Counted from the first letter of the stretch, positions 11,060 through 21,005 are shown. The stretch: DNA of 64,000 nt from Yponomeuta sedellus (GCA_934045075.1 OW203724.1:5257473-5321472), one strand, 5' to 3'. Notes: generated by a model from the letters alone, not told the origin. Program-made: numbers and translations.

Positions 11060-11463
11060 TAAATGTTGTGCTTCTGTGTATTAGATTCGTGGTCGTATGA
11101 GTCTCCGGACGGAGTGCTATCATTTGTTACTGCGCGATGACACTCTATTACTCTCCACTCCCTGCGAGCACCCACCTTGTGCTTCGAGATAAGCCACTAA
11201 GCCTCGGTTTGTGGAATAAATAGGGAACATTTTTGACTAGTCAGAGAAGCGTGTTCAATTCTTGAATAATTTTGAAAGAAAAACAAATTATTTATTATTT
11301 TATTTATTATACAATATTATTAAATATTTATTGGAACAACAGTGACACATTGATTATTATAATATTATACAAATAGATCTCACACATTGTTAATCCTTAT
11401 TGCATGTCATGGAAAAATGTTTGTTAGATGATAATGTTTGTTAGTTCTGTATTATTGCCGTTA

Positions 11464-11726
11464 TATCGCACCCTCAGAACGAAAGAGGCCTCAGGCAAAA
11501 AATAGTTTAAATACTCAAAACATTCTCAAAAAATTGAGTACCTATCAATCATAGAGAGACATAAAAAGGTACGCTCTATCCGATGAATAGTAAAACAAAG
11601 GCACTTATTGTAAAAAAAGAGCATAGCGAATCTTCCGTCCACGGCATACCTTTTTATGACTCTATGATTGTAACTCAATTTCACTATTTTTTGACTTAGG
11701 CCTCTTTCGTTCTGAGGGTGCGATAT
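11464..11726. mobile_element. MITE with ~30-bp terminal inverted repeats
   Basis: Starts ATATCGCACCCTCAGAACGA and ends with the inverse (TCGTTCTGAGGGTGCGATAT), flanked by TA on both sides. The interior is AT-rich and non-coding. Superfamily uncertain (TA duplication suggests Tc1/mariner-like). Confidence 0.8.
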
Positions 11727-11744
11727 ACATAATATGAAAAACTG

Positions 11745-11835
11745 GTACCCACGATACGGGGTCTCCTAGTGTGGGTGCCGCTCTGGAAATGTACCTAAAT
11801 ATAAGTTATGAGCAATAAACATATTTTTACTTTAC
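11745..11835 (+). repeat. SINE type A 3' fragment
   Basis: ACTGGTACCCACGATAC...GTCTCCTAGTGTGGG followed by ATGAGCAATAAACA, matching the body of the type A SINEs at 4800 and 38344. Confidence 0.6.
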
Positions 11836-12140
11836 TTTACACAAATTAAATTAAAGAAAAAGTATGGACAGCAAAAATAACTAAAAACACTTTACAAACT
11901 TTGTCGCCGTGTGTACTGCTGCTGCAAATGGCAGCTGACTCAGCATAGTGCTGGCGGCGTGAACCCTCAGCTCAGTACCGAAAGTCCTAAGTGCTCTAGA
12001 GCGCGGCGTATTTCTTTTTCTTAAACAATAAACGATAACATAAAAGGAATAACAGTGGCCTTTGCATATACTTAATGAGATCATTTATACGGAGTCCAAT
12101 GTCATTTACTCACTCTAGATGGGTGAAGGGACCACTCGGA
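11836..12140. other. No gene recognised; short shared repeat at 11905-11985
   Basis: TGCTGCTGCAAATGG and GCTGACTCAGCA near 11910-11945 resemble 27905-27945 (TGCTGCTATAAATGG, ACTGACTCAGCA), suggesting a small unclassified repeat. Confidence 0.4.
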
Positions 12141-12149
12141 TGTTGTAGT

Positions 12150-12297
12150 GCCTGGGACATGGTTTTAGATTAAAGGAAAATCTATTATATATTGTTTAAT
12201 ATGTTGTATAACATTACTTAGATTTAAGAAATCATGGTTGTATTCATGTTTCTGCCTGTGCAATAAAGTATTCTCTATCTATCTATCTAATGTAACC
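12150..12297 (+). repeat. LINE 3' tail with (CTAT)n
   Basis: Ends GCAATAAAGTATTCTCTATC with CTAT repeats, as in the tails at 14370 and 49620. Confidence 0.65.
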
Positions 12298-12435
12298 TGG
12301 TGCTGATTTGGGCTACAAGGTCAAGATGAAAGTTTTATCCCACTATCGGCTAGCGGCCTCTCGCTTTACGTGGTGAAATGAAGCAAGATGGCGCTAGTCT
12401 ATAATGGGACATTTACCGTGACATTGTGCTCCCCT

Positions 12436-12771
12436 AGCTGGTGGGCACAGGCCTTGTGTTAGAGAGGGTATGGGCTTAATTACCACGCGTGCCCACCGCG
12501 GATTGGCAATTTTAACCTCCTAAGCCCTGGAGGTAACCCTTACTATAAGTCTTCTAAAACTACATAGATTTTGAAGAAACTTTTCTTCTTGTTGTCCAAA
12601 AAATGATAAGGAAAATATTGGACCTGGAACAGTCAGTTTTCCGGACTTCTCCTGAATCATTGGGTGTGAATTTAGAAAGTTATTCGTGATATCCTATTTT
12701 TAGGACGCCAGGGCTTAGGAGGTTAAGCCCTGAGGTATGTGCACACCTAAGACATAAATAAATAATAAAAG
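12436..12771 (-). mobile_element. SINE with RTE-like tail, split by a MITE
   Basis: Antisense SINE whose body (GTGCCCACCGCGGATTGGCA ... GCCCTGAGGTATGTG) is continuous in the copy at 16741-16912. Here it is interrupted at TTAA by the element at 12516-12722. Confidence 0.75.
12516..12722. mobile_element. TTAA-flanked MITE (piggyBac-like target)
   Basis: 207 bp with inverted ends CCTCCTAAGCCCTGG / CCAGGGCTTAGGAGG, flanked by TTAA at 12512-12515 and 12723-12726. A second copy of the family is at 30376-30698. The host SINE is known uninterrupted at 16741-16912, where the site reads ATTTAAAGCCCTGAGG. Confidence 0.88.
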
Positions 12772-12867
12772 GTTTTTTTTGCCAATATATTGTGCGAGTT
12801 CATAATTATATTCTTAAGTATAGTATATTTTAGAGGTTAGAACTTTAGACATTTGTGAATTTATAGT

Positions 12868-13022
12868 AGCAATACAACTCGCTAACTGTGAAGAAGAACA
12901 TCGTGACGAAACCTGAGTGTGAGGTGTTCAAATTAACCAACCCACCGTGGGCACGCGAGGTAATTAAGCCCATAAGCTCTCTCGATGAGATACGGCCTGT
13001 GCCCAGCAGTGGGGCGTTTATA
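12868..13022 (+). mobile_element. SINE with RTE-like tail
   Basis: Sense copy: GAACATCGTGACGAAACCTG, then CACCGTGGGCACGCG, then GCCTGTGCCCAGCAGTGGGG. The ending resembles RTE and 5S SINE tails. Confidence 0.7.
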
Positions 13023-13252
13023 TCCTACATAAAATAATATTTTAGGGGATAGAAATATTTTAACAAACTTTTTGTAAATTTGGTTTAGTCTTCCCTCCCA
13101 CACACATACCGATATTTACTACCTGGAAGCATGCGAGCGAAGGTCACAAACTGCAAAATGTAATTTTCGGGAAAAAGATCACAAGACCGACAAAAACTAG
13201 ACCGGGTTCAACAATTCTTGAAAATTGCATTTAAGTGTTGTCGTTATCGTTC

Positions 13253-13554
13253 GTGATCAACCCTAGTATGTCCCCACTGCTGGGGCACGGGTCTCTTCCT
13301 GCATCGCAAGAAGATTAGGCCATACTCCACCACGGGGGCCAAGTCCGGGTCGGTGGAGGATTGTAAGACAGTGGCGGGCCTTACTGTCAGAAGTTCTTAA
13401 GCCGCCCATAAGGCCTCTGACATGGCTTAGCGACAAAGTGGTGGAGTATGGAGTGAACAGCCGGCACCAAACGTGCCTTGCGAAGCACGGAAGCGCTCGA
13501 ATAAATGCCACTAGCGTTAGTCACGGAACGGTGACCCATCTTGCGCCTGCCCAC
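13253..13554 (-). mobile_element. 5S-derived SINE, downstream unit of a tandem dimer
   Basis: On the minus strand this unit begins inside the 5S-like head (AAGCAACAACAGGCGTGGGC), immediately after the tail of the copy at 13556-13925. It runs to the tail CAGCAGTGGGGACATACTAG. Its middle has a small unrelated replacement near 13435-13460. Confidence 0.88.
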
Positions 13555-13555
13555 G

Positions 13556-13925
13556 CCTGTTGTTGCTTCGATATCAACCCTTGAATGTCCCCACTGTTGG
13601 GGCACGGGTCTCTTCCTCCATCGCAGGAGGGTTAGGCCATACTCCACCACGGCGGCCAAGTCCGGGTTGGTGGAGGGTTGTAAAACAGTGGCGGGTCTTA
13701 CTGTCAGAAGTTAGCAAGCCGCCCATAAGGCCTCTGACAAGGCTTAACGACTGTCATTATATGACAGCCGGCACCAACGGCTTAACGTGCCTTGCGAAGC
13801 ACGGAAGCGGTCGGAAAAATGCCACTAGCGGTAGTCCGGGACGCTCACCCATCCTGTACCTGACCTGTTGTTGCTTAACGAAGTGATTGATTCCAATCAC
13901 TCGGTTTGCCTAGGCCACGAACGCT
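13556..13925 (-). mobile_element. 5S-derived SINE (SINE3), near full length
   Basis: Minus-strand order: CGTGGCCTAGGCAAACCGAG, hairpin AGTGATTGGAATCAATCACT, 5S-like head (TTAAGCAACAACAGG, GGATGGGTGA; compare 5S boxes A and C), body with ATGCCACTAGCG-type sequence (inverse), GTTGGTGCCGGCTGTCAT, and 3' region CCCAACAGTGGGGACATTCA, ending TTGATATCGA. Head and tail order fit a Pol III transcribed SINE mobilised by an RTE. Confidence 0.9.
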
Positions 13926-13929
13926 GTTG

Positions 13930-14365
13930 TACAACACTTAAAAGCAATTTTCTCCTGTCTTGTTGCCTATAATTTGAAAGTTTCTAGCTACTCCTACTAA
14001 TAACTATTTCCGCCTAGTCACTGTTTTATTACTGATAGCAATTTGACACAGATTTTCTGCCGTATAGCAAGTAAAATATAATTCTGGTACCCTTTCGGAC
14101 GCATTAACAAGGTGTATTATCCCCGAATATATCGAGTTACCTAGTATTATGGCAGTGGTGAACTTTCCTTTTCCAATTTACGAGCCCTCAAGGACCCGTC
14201 CTCGGTGCTGAAGTGTAGTTTTAACTGATTTTATATTAACTTGCACAGGTTTTTTTACTTAGTTACCATATGCGGAAACTTATTTTTAGCTTATAGTTAC
14301 ACTAAGAACTGTCCATTTCTATGTAAGCTGCAAGTTTTCCGAAATGAAATAAATAATAATAAATA
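13930..14365. other. No gene recognised
   Basis: Unassigned AT-rich sequence. Confidence 0.4.
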
Positions 14366-14369
14366 AATA

Positions 14370-14524
14370 ATGAAATGTATTGCTCCAGTCCATCCAAAGA
14401 TTGTGTGGAAGAGATCACTTTTAGTGATAAGGCCGCCGTGTGTACTCTTAGGTTAAGACATATCTTTGTAATGTCCGTTTCTATGTACAGTTAAGTGTTC
14501 TCTATCTATATATCTAATAAATAT
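14370..14524 (+). repeat. LINE 3' tail with hairpin and (CTAT)n
   Basis: Contains the hairpin ATCAC-TTTTA-GTGAT (14414-14428) followed by AAGGCCGCC, then AAGTGTTCTCTATCTATATA. Same family as 52660 (plus) and 51922 (minus). Confidence 0.75.
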
Positions 14525-14649
14525 GTCGAGTTCCTAATAAAAGTACTTACGAGTATGTGCACAATGAATACGGGCACTCGTATGTACGCACGTACGTACG
14601 ATTGCACGTATTCTCTTACCTCAGCTCTTGTAATTGCGGTATTTTGTAA

Positions 14650-14792
14650 TGCCGGCGCCAGACAGAAGTTCAAACAAGTGATCACATAAGTGTGTGGCAC
14701 GGACATTCGTTACTATTGTCACATAAAATGTCCGTTCCACACATGTGCACAGTTATGTGATCACTTGTTTGAACTTCTGTCTGGCGCCGGCA
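14650..14792. mobile_element. Fold-back element, ~60-bp arms
   Basis: Arms start TGCCGGCGCCAGACAGAAGT and end with the inverse; the loop is about 20 bp. Target duplication is not clear. Confidence 0.8.
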
Positions 14793-14850
14793 TGAGGCGT
14801 TGTCCAGATAAGCTCGCAGTTTTGACAAATTTGCTGCGTATGCGCCTCTG

Positions 14851-15560
14851 AGTGCTTAGTGCGAGTTTGACAGATCCAATCGAATAACTTTACTACCGCG
14901 TTAATCGAGCATTGAGTAGTGAGTATGAGTAAGTTAACCGTTCGAACTGGCAAAACGCTGTCACAATACAACTCGCACTCGCGTTTATTCGTGTTTCGGC
15001 TGTTAAACGTGTTCACTTCTCAACGTAAACCATTACAACTCGCACTCAGCAATTTTAATTTCCATACTTGTCGCTAGGTGGCGCTTCCTCGATGCCATAG
15101 AAATAATGAGGGCTTTTCAATGACAGCTGTGAGTTGATTGCATTAATAAAAACTAGATGGCGCTGCAAGGAGAACAAATGTCACCCATCATACGTTTTAA
15201 CGCGTTTTATGTTGTACGCACAGATTATTATTTGTGATAACCTAAACATCTCTTTGTAGTCTGTGATCTAAGCTAAACTATGTTTCGAAACTGTTGAAAT
15301 TTGAAAGTTTTGAAGTATTTTTACTTTGTTCATTACATACGTACGTGAATTGTGTCTTAACTAATGGCTAGCCCGTGCATTGAGCATTTTTGTAAAAACA
15401 TAGGCTCTCACCGTTTTCCTAAATGATGTAAATTTTGACATATTATATGACGTCAGCACCATCTATCGGATACTTGCGGTACTGTTTTTTGTTTTTAATG
15501 GCGCTTTGAAAAGCCCTACGTTAACGCGATCGAGTAGTTAAAAAACTCGCACTAAGCACT
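14851..15560. mobile_element. TIR element with another MITE nested inside
   Basis: Ends AGTGCTTAGTGCGAG / CTCGCACTAAGCACT. A second copy at 43166-43472 has the same ends and interior but lacks the 407-bp piece at 15110-15516. Without that piece the two are 303 and 307 bp. Non-coding. Confidence 0.85.
15110..15516. mobile_element. Nested MITE, ends GGGCTTTTCAA / TTGAAAAGCCC
   Basis: 407 bp inserted in the outer element, as shown by the uninterrupted copy near 43420-43435. The target duplication is not obvious because the outer copies have diverged at the junction. Confidence 0.8.
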
Positions 15561-15629
15561 CTGCCTTCTCTGAGTCAAGAGTTGAGTCATTAGAGATAAC
15601 AGTTGTATCAATCATCATCATCATCATCA

Positions 15630-16547
15630 TCAGCCCACCGCTGCCCACTGCTGGGTATAGGCCTTTTCCCCATTATGCCAAGCCTCACGGTCTCTCGCCA
15701 TCCTCATCCAAGGACCCTCCACTGACTCTGCCACATCGTCTGACCATCGGGCCGCTGGTCTGCCCACCGACCGCTTTCCCGTTCTCGGCCGCCACTCTGT
15801 GACTGCTCTGGTCCACCTGCCGTCTTCCCGCCTTGCCAAGTGCCCCGCCCACCTCCACTTTAGTCTCGAGATCCGGTCCCCTACATCGTCAACCTTCGTT
15901 TTACGTCGAATAACGATATTTGGAACCCGATCTACGAGTCTAAGGCCCAACATGGAACGCTCCATAGCTCTCTGTGCTACTTTAACTCGGTGCATGTTCT
16001 GTTTTGTGAGCGTCCATGTTTCGGCCCCGTAAGTGAGGATGGGCAAGACACATTGGTTGAATGTCTTGGTCTTTAGACATTGCGGGATTTTTGACTTAAA
16101 GACATCGGCAAGTTTTCCAAAAGCAGCCCATCCCAACTGAATCCGCCGTGTGATCTCCTTGACCTGAGATTCTCGGTCAAAAGATAAACATTGTCCAAGA
16201 TAGACGTACTCGTCTACGACCTCTATCAGGCAGTTGCCGACAATTATGTTCGGAAAGTTCTGCCTCTGGTTGGTCATGATCTTTGTCTTGGACATGTTCA
16301 TCTCAAGACCGATCCTCAGGGACGCTTCGTGCAATTCTGCGAGCATACCTTGGAGATCTGCGGCGTTATCAGCTAGGATGACGATGTCGTCGGCAAAACG
16401 CAGGTGCGATAAATAGGCACCATTTATGTTTACACCCTTCTCGCTCCAGTCAACGGTCTTCACCACATCCTCAAGGACATTGGTGAAGAGCTTGGGCGAG
16501 ATGGTGTCTCCCTGGCGTACTCCTCTGTTGATGTTCACAGTGTTCAC
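15630..16547 (-). CDS. RTE-clade reverse transcriptase, C-terminal part of ORF2
   Basis: Open frame of 305 residues with no internal stop, covering the palm-to-C-terminus of an RTE retrotransposon ORF2. GVRQGDTISPKLF is at 9-21, the catalytic FADD at 51-54, MSKTKIM (thumb border) near 84-90, LTYGAETWTLT in the middle, then the C-terminal LARREDGRWTRAV, VGRPAARWSDDV and AYTQQWAAVG. The first residues VNTVNINRG have no ATG and coincide with the 5' truncation point, so endonuclease and fingers domains are missing. The stop TGA is the first unit of a (TGA)n tail at 15610-15632, typical of RTE. GTATCAA occurs at both borders (15605-15611 and 16549-16555) as a likely target duplication. The copy cannot retrotranspose alone, yet its intact frame suggests a recent insertion. 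Confidence 0.88.
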   Translation of the reverse strand: MNTVNINRGVRQGDTISPKLFTNVLEDVVKTVDWSEKGVNINGAYLSHLRFADDIVILADNAADLQGMLAELHEASLRIGLEMNMSKTKIMTNQRQNFPNIIVGNCLIEVVDEYVYLGQCLSFDRESQVKEITRRIQLGWAAFGKLADVFKSKIPQCLKTKTFNQCVLPILTYGAETWTLTKQNMHRVKVAQRAMERSMLGLRLVDRVPNIVIRRKTKVDDVGDRISRLKWRWAGHLARREDGRWTRAVTEWRPRTGKRSVGRPAARWSDDVAESVEGPWMRMARDREAWHNGEKAYTQQWAAVG

Positions 16548-16740
16548 AGTATCAAAGCGTATTCTAATTTTGCGCTATGAAACAAATTCGTCCCTTCTGT
16601 ATTCTGTAAGGTAGTGACTAAGCCTTCATACTTTTTCTCTCTCTCTCTTTCTGAGAGAAGGTCGCTTAACCATTTCATGCTTTGTGGGGTCGTAATTTCA
16701 CTCAACTGCTTTCTTGCTTGTAGTTCAATAGCAGCTTCTT

Positions 16741-16912
16741 TATGTCCCACTGTAGGGCGCAAGCCTTCTTTGAGAGAGAGAAAGCACGGGTTTGATCAAT
16801 ACGCGTGCCCACCGCTCTGTCATTTAAAGCCCTGAGGTATGTGAAGACCTCAGACACTCAGGTTTCCTCGCTGTTTTCCTTAACAGTTATCGAGTGGCAT
16901 AGCTATTATTTT
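16741..16912 (-). mobile_element. SINE with RTE-like tail (uninterrupted reference copy)
   Basis: Antisense: ATGTCCCACTGTAGGGCGCA, GAGAGAGAAAGCACGGG, GTGCCCACCG, CATTTAAAGCCCTGAGG, CAGGTTTCCTCGCTG. It shows the empty site of the MITE at 12516. Confidence 0.72.
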
Positions 16913-17125
16913 TGATGTGAGTAACCTAACAAAAAAAACCGGTGGTAGCTTTGTTAAAAAAGTGCTGTTAATTAGAACGATCTAAAACATATCATTAATA
17001 TGATATTAGTATAATATTATTGGAGTTTTTAATTATAGTATAAGTCTGGTTTGTATATGCTTTTGATTTATGTTTCTAAAGTTGCCCAAACGATGTCTTC
17101 CTAACCTTAAAAGAATGTTTGCACC

Positions 17126-17228
17126 TTGTAGACTTTTAGTCCGGACCTACTTACGGGTGTTGTTATATCGGAAGAGTTATAAGAGATATAACAACACCCG
17201 TAAGTAGATCCGGACTAAAAGTCTACAA
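17126..17228. mobile_element. Fold-back element, ~44-bp arms
   Basis: TTGTAGACTTTTAGTCCGGA...GTTGTTATATC and its near-perfect inverse surround a 13-base loop. Small MITE or hairpin remnant. Confidence 0.8.
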
Positions 17229-17319
17229 TGTGTTGTGCTTACGAAAGTTTCAGTTCAAAAAATTTTTGTACCTATTAGAAATTATGAGAAACTAGAGGTC
17301 TATTCGTTTTACCTAGTTT

Positions 17320-17395
17320 GAATTGTATAATAACGTTCATTAAGCCGCAGTTTCTGTGCCACTTTGAATAGAACCTTTTCATTTCATTAACATAA
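17320..17395 (+). repeat. LINE 3' end (family of the element at 56165-57268)
   Basis: TTCATTAAGCCGCAGTTTCT...CCACTTTGAATA...CCTTTTCATTTCATT is the inverse of 56165-56230. Confidence 0.75.
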
Positions 17396-17499
17396 GATAC
17401 AATGTATATAACCACTTAAATTAATGTTTGTTTCTAAAATAAAATAAAAAAACTTAGTAAAGCCTAAATTCAACACTGTAACTGCATGCGAAGTACCTA

Positions 17500-17575
17500 G
17501 ATTGATTCCGCCTGCTTAGTAGTTTACGCTCAAAAGAGATTGGTTCCACCTGCTTAGTAGTTTAAGCTCAGAAGT
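17500..17575. repeat. Two-unit ~38-bp tandem repeat
   Basis: GATTGATTCCGCCTGCTTAG and GATTGGTTCCACCTGCTTAG begin two adjacent units. Confidence 0.7.
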
Positions 17576-17842
17576 CGGATAATTAGTATTTTTTTCAATC
17601 ATTTTTATTTTAGCCTTTTAGTATTTTTGTAGGATAAAAGCTGATTTTGCGGAGCCTGTGACACGAGCTCAAATTATACGACGACTCGTTTTAGATTCTA
17701 TTTGTCAAAATCTGACCGTTGGTTGAGAGTTATGAATGAGGGAACTTATTATCGGACAGCCTTACTTACATAGATGCAACGGAGCCGTATATATATATTT
17801 TTTGTAATATTTATTTACAAGACCCGCAGCACTATTCATTAA

Positions 17843-18567
17843 TATTGACATGGTTATAAACATAAATATACATTCACATGTAGTCAGATACATTTCCCTC
17901 CCTTTGTGTTCAACGCAGACGGGTAAAAATATAATTCCGATGTCGGTTCATCCAGAATATTATGAATATATTCAAAGGTTTCAAATGTCATGTCCTTCCT
18001 CAGCTGTCTTTAAAAGCAAGGTTAAGGAATTTTATTTGTCCCTGCAAGTTTAGTATTCGTTCATTGTCCTTTCAATTTGGCTTTTCCGTATGTCTCCATA
18101 TAGGTACACAATATTGTATTTATTTCCTCATCGCGTACTTAGATTGTTATTATAACGTATTTATGTAAGTTTATCATAACTATGTATGTAACTGTTTATG
18201 TAGATATATTGTTATTTATATAAGTAGTGTATTAATATATTCATATTTGCACCGACTACCCGTCTCTTATTTCCTCCAGCAACTTTCCGTTTAGATTGTT
18301 ATTATAACGTATTTATGTAAGTTTATCATAACTATGTATGTAACTGTTTATGTAGATATATTGTTATTTATATAAGTAGTGTATTAATATATTCATATTT
18401 GCACCGACTACCCGTCTCTTATTTCCTCCAGCAACTTTCCGTCGTAAGGTTGTCTGGAAGAAATTGCTTTTAGCAATAAGGCCGCCAGTTGTACTTTGTA
18501 TTATTACATGTTTTATAAAGTGTGCTCTGGTGTACAATAAAGAATATTCTTATCTTATCTTAACGCC
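17843..18567 (+). pseudogene. LINE ORF2 terminus plus 3' UTR
   Basis: Ends of a reverse transcriptase frame (SSAVFKSKVKEFYLSL, stop near 18051) are followed by a 3' UTR with the ATTTGCACCGACTACCCGTC block, the hairpin ATTGC-TTTTA-GCAAT (18463-18477), AAGGCCGCC, AATAAAGAATATTC and a (TTATC)n tail. The same C-terminal peptide type (SPSLAVFKSRV) is at 35790. A 152-bp segment of the UTR is duplicated in tandem. Confidence 0.75.
18141..18442 (+). repeat. 152-bp tandem duplication in LINE 3' UTR
   Basis: 18141-18290 (AGATTGTTATTATAACG ... AACTTTCCGT) repeats without visible mismatch at 18293-18442. Confidence 0.93.
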
Positions 18568-18645
18568 AGATTCTAACTAACATTTTTTTGCCATGTCTTC
18601 CTAGTTTATGGTCGAAACTGCACCTTATTACCTGTTAGTCCGGAA

Positions 18646-18843
18646 TTAATTACCGACAACTGTTTGTGTGATTCCCGCATTTATGTCAAAGGAAATAAGG
18701 GATTCCCGAATACAAAGTAAGTGAAGGTTCTCCCTCGTTAGGGGTGGAGGGCCCCGGTAGTGCCCTTTGCTGTCAATATCCGCGAGTGCTGTTAACAAGC
18801 GACCCTTACGTTCTAGGGCAGTAGGGGAACCAAAGAGGGACAT
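18646..18843 (-). other. Unassigned small open frame
   Basis: 65 residues (starts MSLFGSPTALERKGRLLTAL; contains HYRGPPPLTREN). Local GC is higher than around it. I do not recognise it. It may be a TE remnant or chance; there is no second member in the window. Confidence 0.25.
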
Positions 18844-18908
18844 TTAATCGATTACCTAATATGTTTGTACGACGATATCAAAAATGGAAGAGCAAGCATA
18901 GATGATGA

Positions 18909-19068
18909 AAAGGCGCTCGTGGCCTAGGCGAACCGAGTGATTGGAATCAATCACTCGAGTTAAACAACAACAAGCGCGGTCAGGTGCAGGATGGGTGACC
19001 GTCCCGTGACTATCGCTAGTGGCATTTTTCCGAACGCTTTCGTGCTTCGCAAGGCACGTCAAGCCGTC
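18909..19068 (+). mobile_element. 5S-derived SINE, 5' part
   Basis: GCGCTCGTGGCCTAGGCGAA, hairpin AGTGATTGGAATCAATCACT, GAGTTAAACAACAACAAGCG, GGTCAGGTGCAGGATGGGTG; truncated at AAGCCGT. The 5S-like head is complete. Confidence 0.9.
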
Positions 19069-19165
19069 TTCAAAAATGAAGTTAGATTTTTAGTGGAGAG
19101 GTACTTGAATAACTGGGTCTTAAATCGAGATAAACTGCAACCGAAGACATCTACCTCTATGCTTC

Positions 19166-19505
19166 GTTATTGTTATCAACCCTTGATGCGGCACGGGACT
19201 CTTCCTGCATCGCAGGAAGGTAAGACCATACTCCACCACGGGGGCCAACTCCGGCTTGGTGGAGGATTGTAAGACAGTGGCGGGCCTTACTGTCAGAAGT
19301 TATCAAGCCTCTGGCATGGCTTAACGACTGCCATAACATGACAGCCGGCACCAACGGCTTAGCGTGCCTAGTGAACAACGGAAGCGCTCGGAAAAAATGC
19401 CACTAGCATTAGACACGGGACGTTCGCCCATCCTGCACCCGGCCGCGCCTATAGTTGCTTAACTCAAGTGATTGATCCCAATCACTCGGTTCGACTAGGC
19501 CACGA
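19166..19505 (-). mobile_element. 5S-derived SINE, near full length
   Basis: Minus-strand copy from CGTGGCCTAGTCGAACCGAG to the tail AGAGTCCCGTGCC...ATCAAGGGTTGATAAC. It faces the copy at 18909 tail to tail. Confidence 0.88.
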
Positions 19506-19717
19506 TTCGGCGACGCTTGTGTTAATATTCTTTTTTGTTTTCTTAAAATAAGATTTTGTCTTCCCCTCATTTCTTCTCATTCCCCATCGTTTTTTCTGAC
19601 TGCAGCTTGAGATGTTTCACATCAAGTTTACCCGTATATCTCTAGTATTTATTACATACTAAGATGAATATCTGCCTATGGTGAGATAAAACATTGAAAT
19701 GATCAAACAAACCTTAT

Positions 19718-19964
19718 TTACATACACATACATACATACATACATACATACATACATACATACATACATACATACATACATACATACATACATACATACA
19801 TACATACATACATACATACATACATACATACATACATACATACATACATACATACATACATACATACATACATACATACATACATACATACATACATACA
19901 TACATACATACATACATACATACATACATACATACATACATACATACATACATACATACATACA

Positions 19965-19993
<29 letters not shown>
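19718..19993 (-). repeat. (TATG)n microsatellite tail, ~275 bp
   Basis: Pure ACAT/TATG tetranucleotide adjoining the 3' end of the minus-strand LINE copy at 20002-21005. Confidence 0.95.
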
Positions 19994-19998
<5 letters not shown>

Positions 19999-20001
19999 AC
20001 C

Positions 20002-21005
20002 TCACGTCTGTATCCCAGAGGGGTAGGCAGAGACCAGGGACTGCCACTTACCACGATCCTGACAGATCACCTTCGCTTCATCAACGTTCATAAGTCGTTG
20101 CATGCACGCACGCCGGTTCCGGGTACTTTTTATCTTTCCCTTTGCTAATACATCCCGTATCTGGTCGATGTATGTCCGCCTGGGACGACCCTTACTAAAC
20201 CTTCCACTCACATTTGCAATATTTATTTGTTTCCTCAATCTTCCTTCCTTCATCCTCTCCACATGTCCAAACCAACGCAACATTCCTTTCTCAATTCTAA
20301 TCACTACATCCTCTTTCAGTCCACAACGTTCTCTAATCAGACTATTGCATATCCTGTCATTCAAAGTAAAGTATCATACTTCTCAAGGACCTCATTTCTA
20401 CTGCATTAATTCTACTTTCTTACTTCTTTTGCCACACCCAAGTCTCGCTACCATACATATATGTTGGGACCAGCACGCCCCACTATGAATAGCCAATCTA
20501 GCACTTTTGGAGATGTTTCATCTACACACAATGGAGTGCAAGGCACCGTTTACACAATTTCCCGCTTTTACTCTTCTTTCTCTATCACCTTCACACTTTC
20601 CATCCCTCGTAAACAGGCTCCCCAAATAGACAAATTGTTTTACTTGTTCCACTCTTTCGCCTCTAACCGTTTTCTTGCACTCAGTCATTTCATAATCTTT
20701 TTCAAAGACCAGTACTTTCGTCTTACTCACATTTATGTTCATACCTGTCCTTTTAAATGCCTCATCCATTACCGTGACTTGTGTCTGCAGTTCTTCGACC
20801 GACGACGATGCGAACAAAACATGGTCATCGGCGTATAACAAGCATTTCACAAGTAGCTCACCCATCCTTATCCCACAGTCATTCTCTTTCAGATCAGTCA
20901 GGCAACTATCCATAAATAAACTGAACAATCACGGGGATGCAACACAACCCTGTCTCACACCCTTGCGGATGCTAAACCAGCCAGTACCTTATATGAATGG
21001 CACTT
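20002..21005 (-). pseudogene. Non-LTR reverse transcriptase (YADD), TATG-tail family, broken
   Basis: Longest copy of this LINE in the window, 5'-truncated near 21005. On the minus strand it starts at SIRKGVRQGCVASP followed by a TGA where Trp is expected (just upstream of 20928). It continues at 20518-20928 with LFSLFMDSCL, the catalytic LLYADDHVLFASS and VSKTKVLVFE...FVYLGSLFTRDGKCEGD. The next part (about 20370-20518) is frameshifted but still reads fragments of a CMVARLG.GKRSKK type. The final frame at 20002-20364 has LNDRICNS-like sequence, CGLKEDVVIRIEKGMLRWFG, RPRRTYIDQIRDVLAKGK and CQDRGKWQSLVSAYPSGIQT. At least one stop and two frameshifts make it inactive. Confidence 0.87.

Noticed and set aside
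13263..13886. Open frames over the 5S SINE copies (also 30766-31188, 34640-34828, 36673-37088, 46844-47219)
   Set aside because: They recur in both strands of a SINE that shows Pol III features and no coding conservation.
13556..13925. Helitron ends (hairpin followed by CTAG) in the 400-bp repeat
   Set aside because: The hairpin AGTGATTGGAATCAATCACT then CTAG looked Helitron-like, but the 5S-like head, variable 5' truncation and RTE-like tail fit a SINE better.
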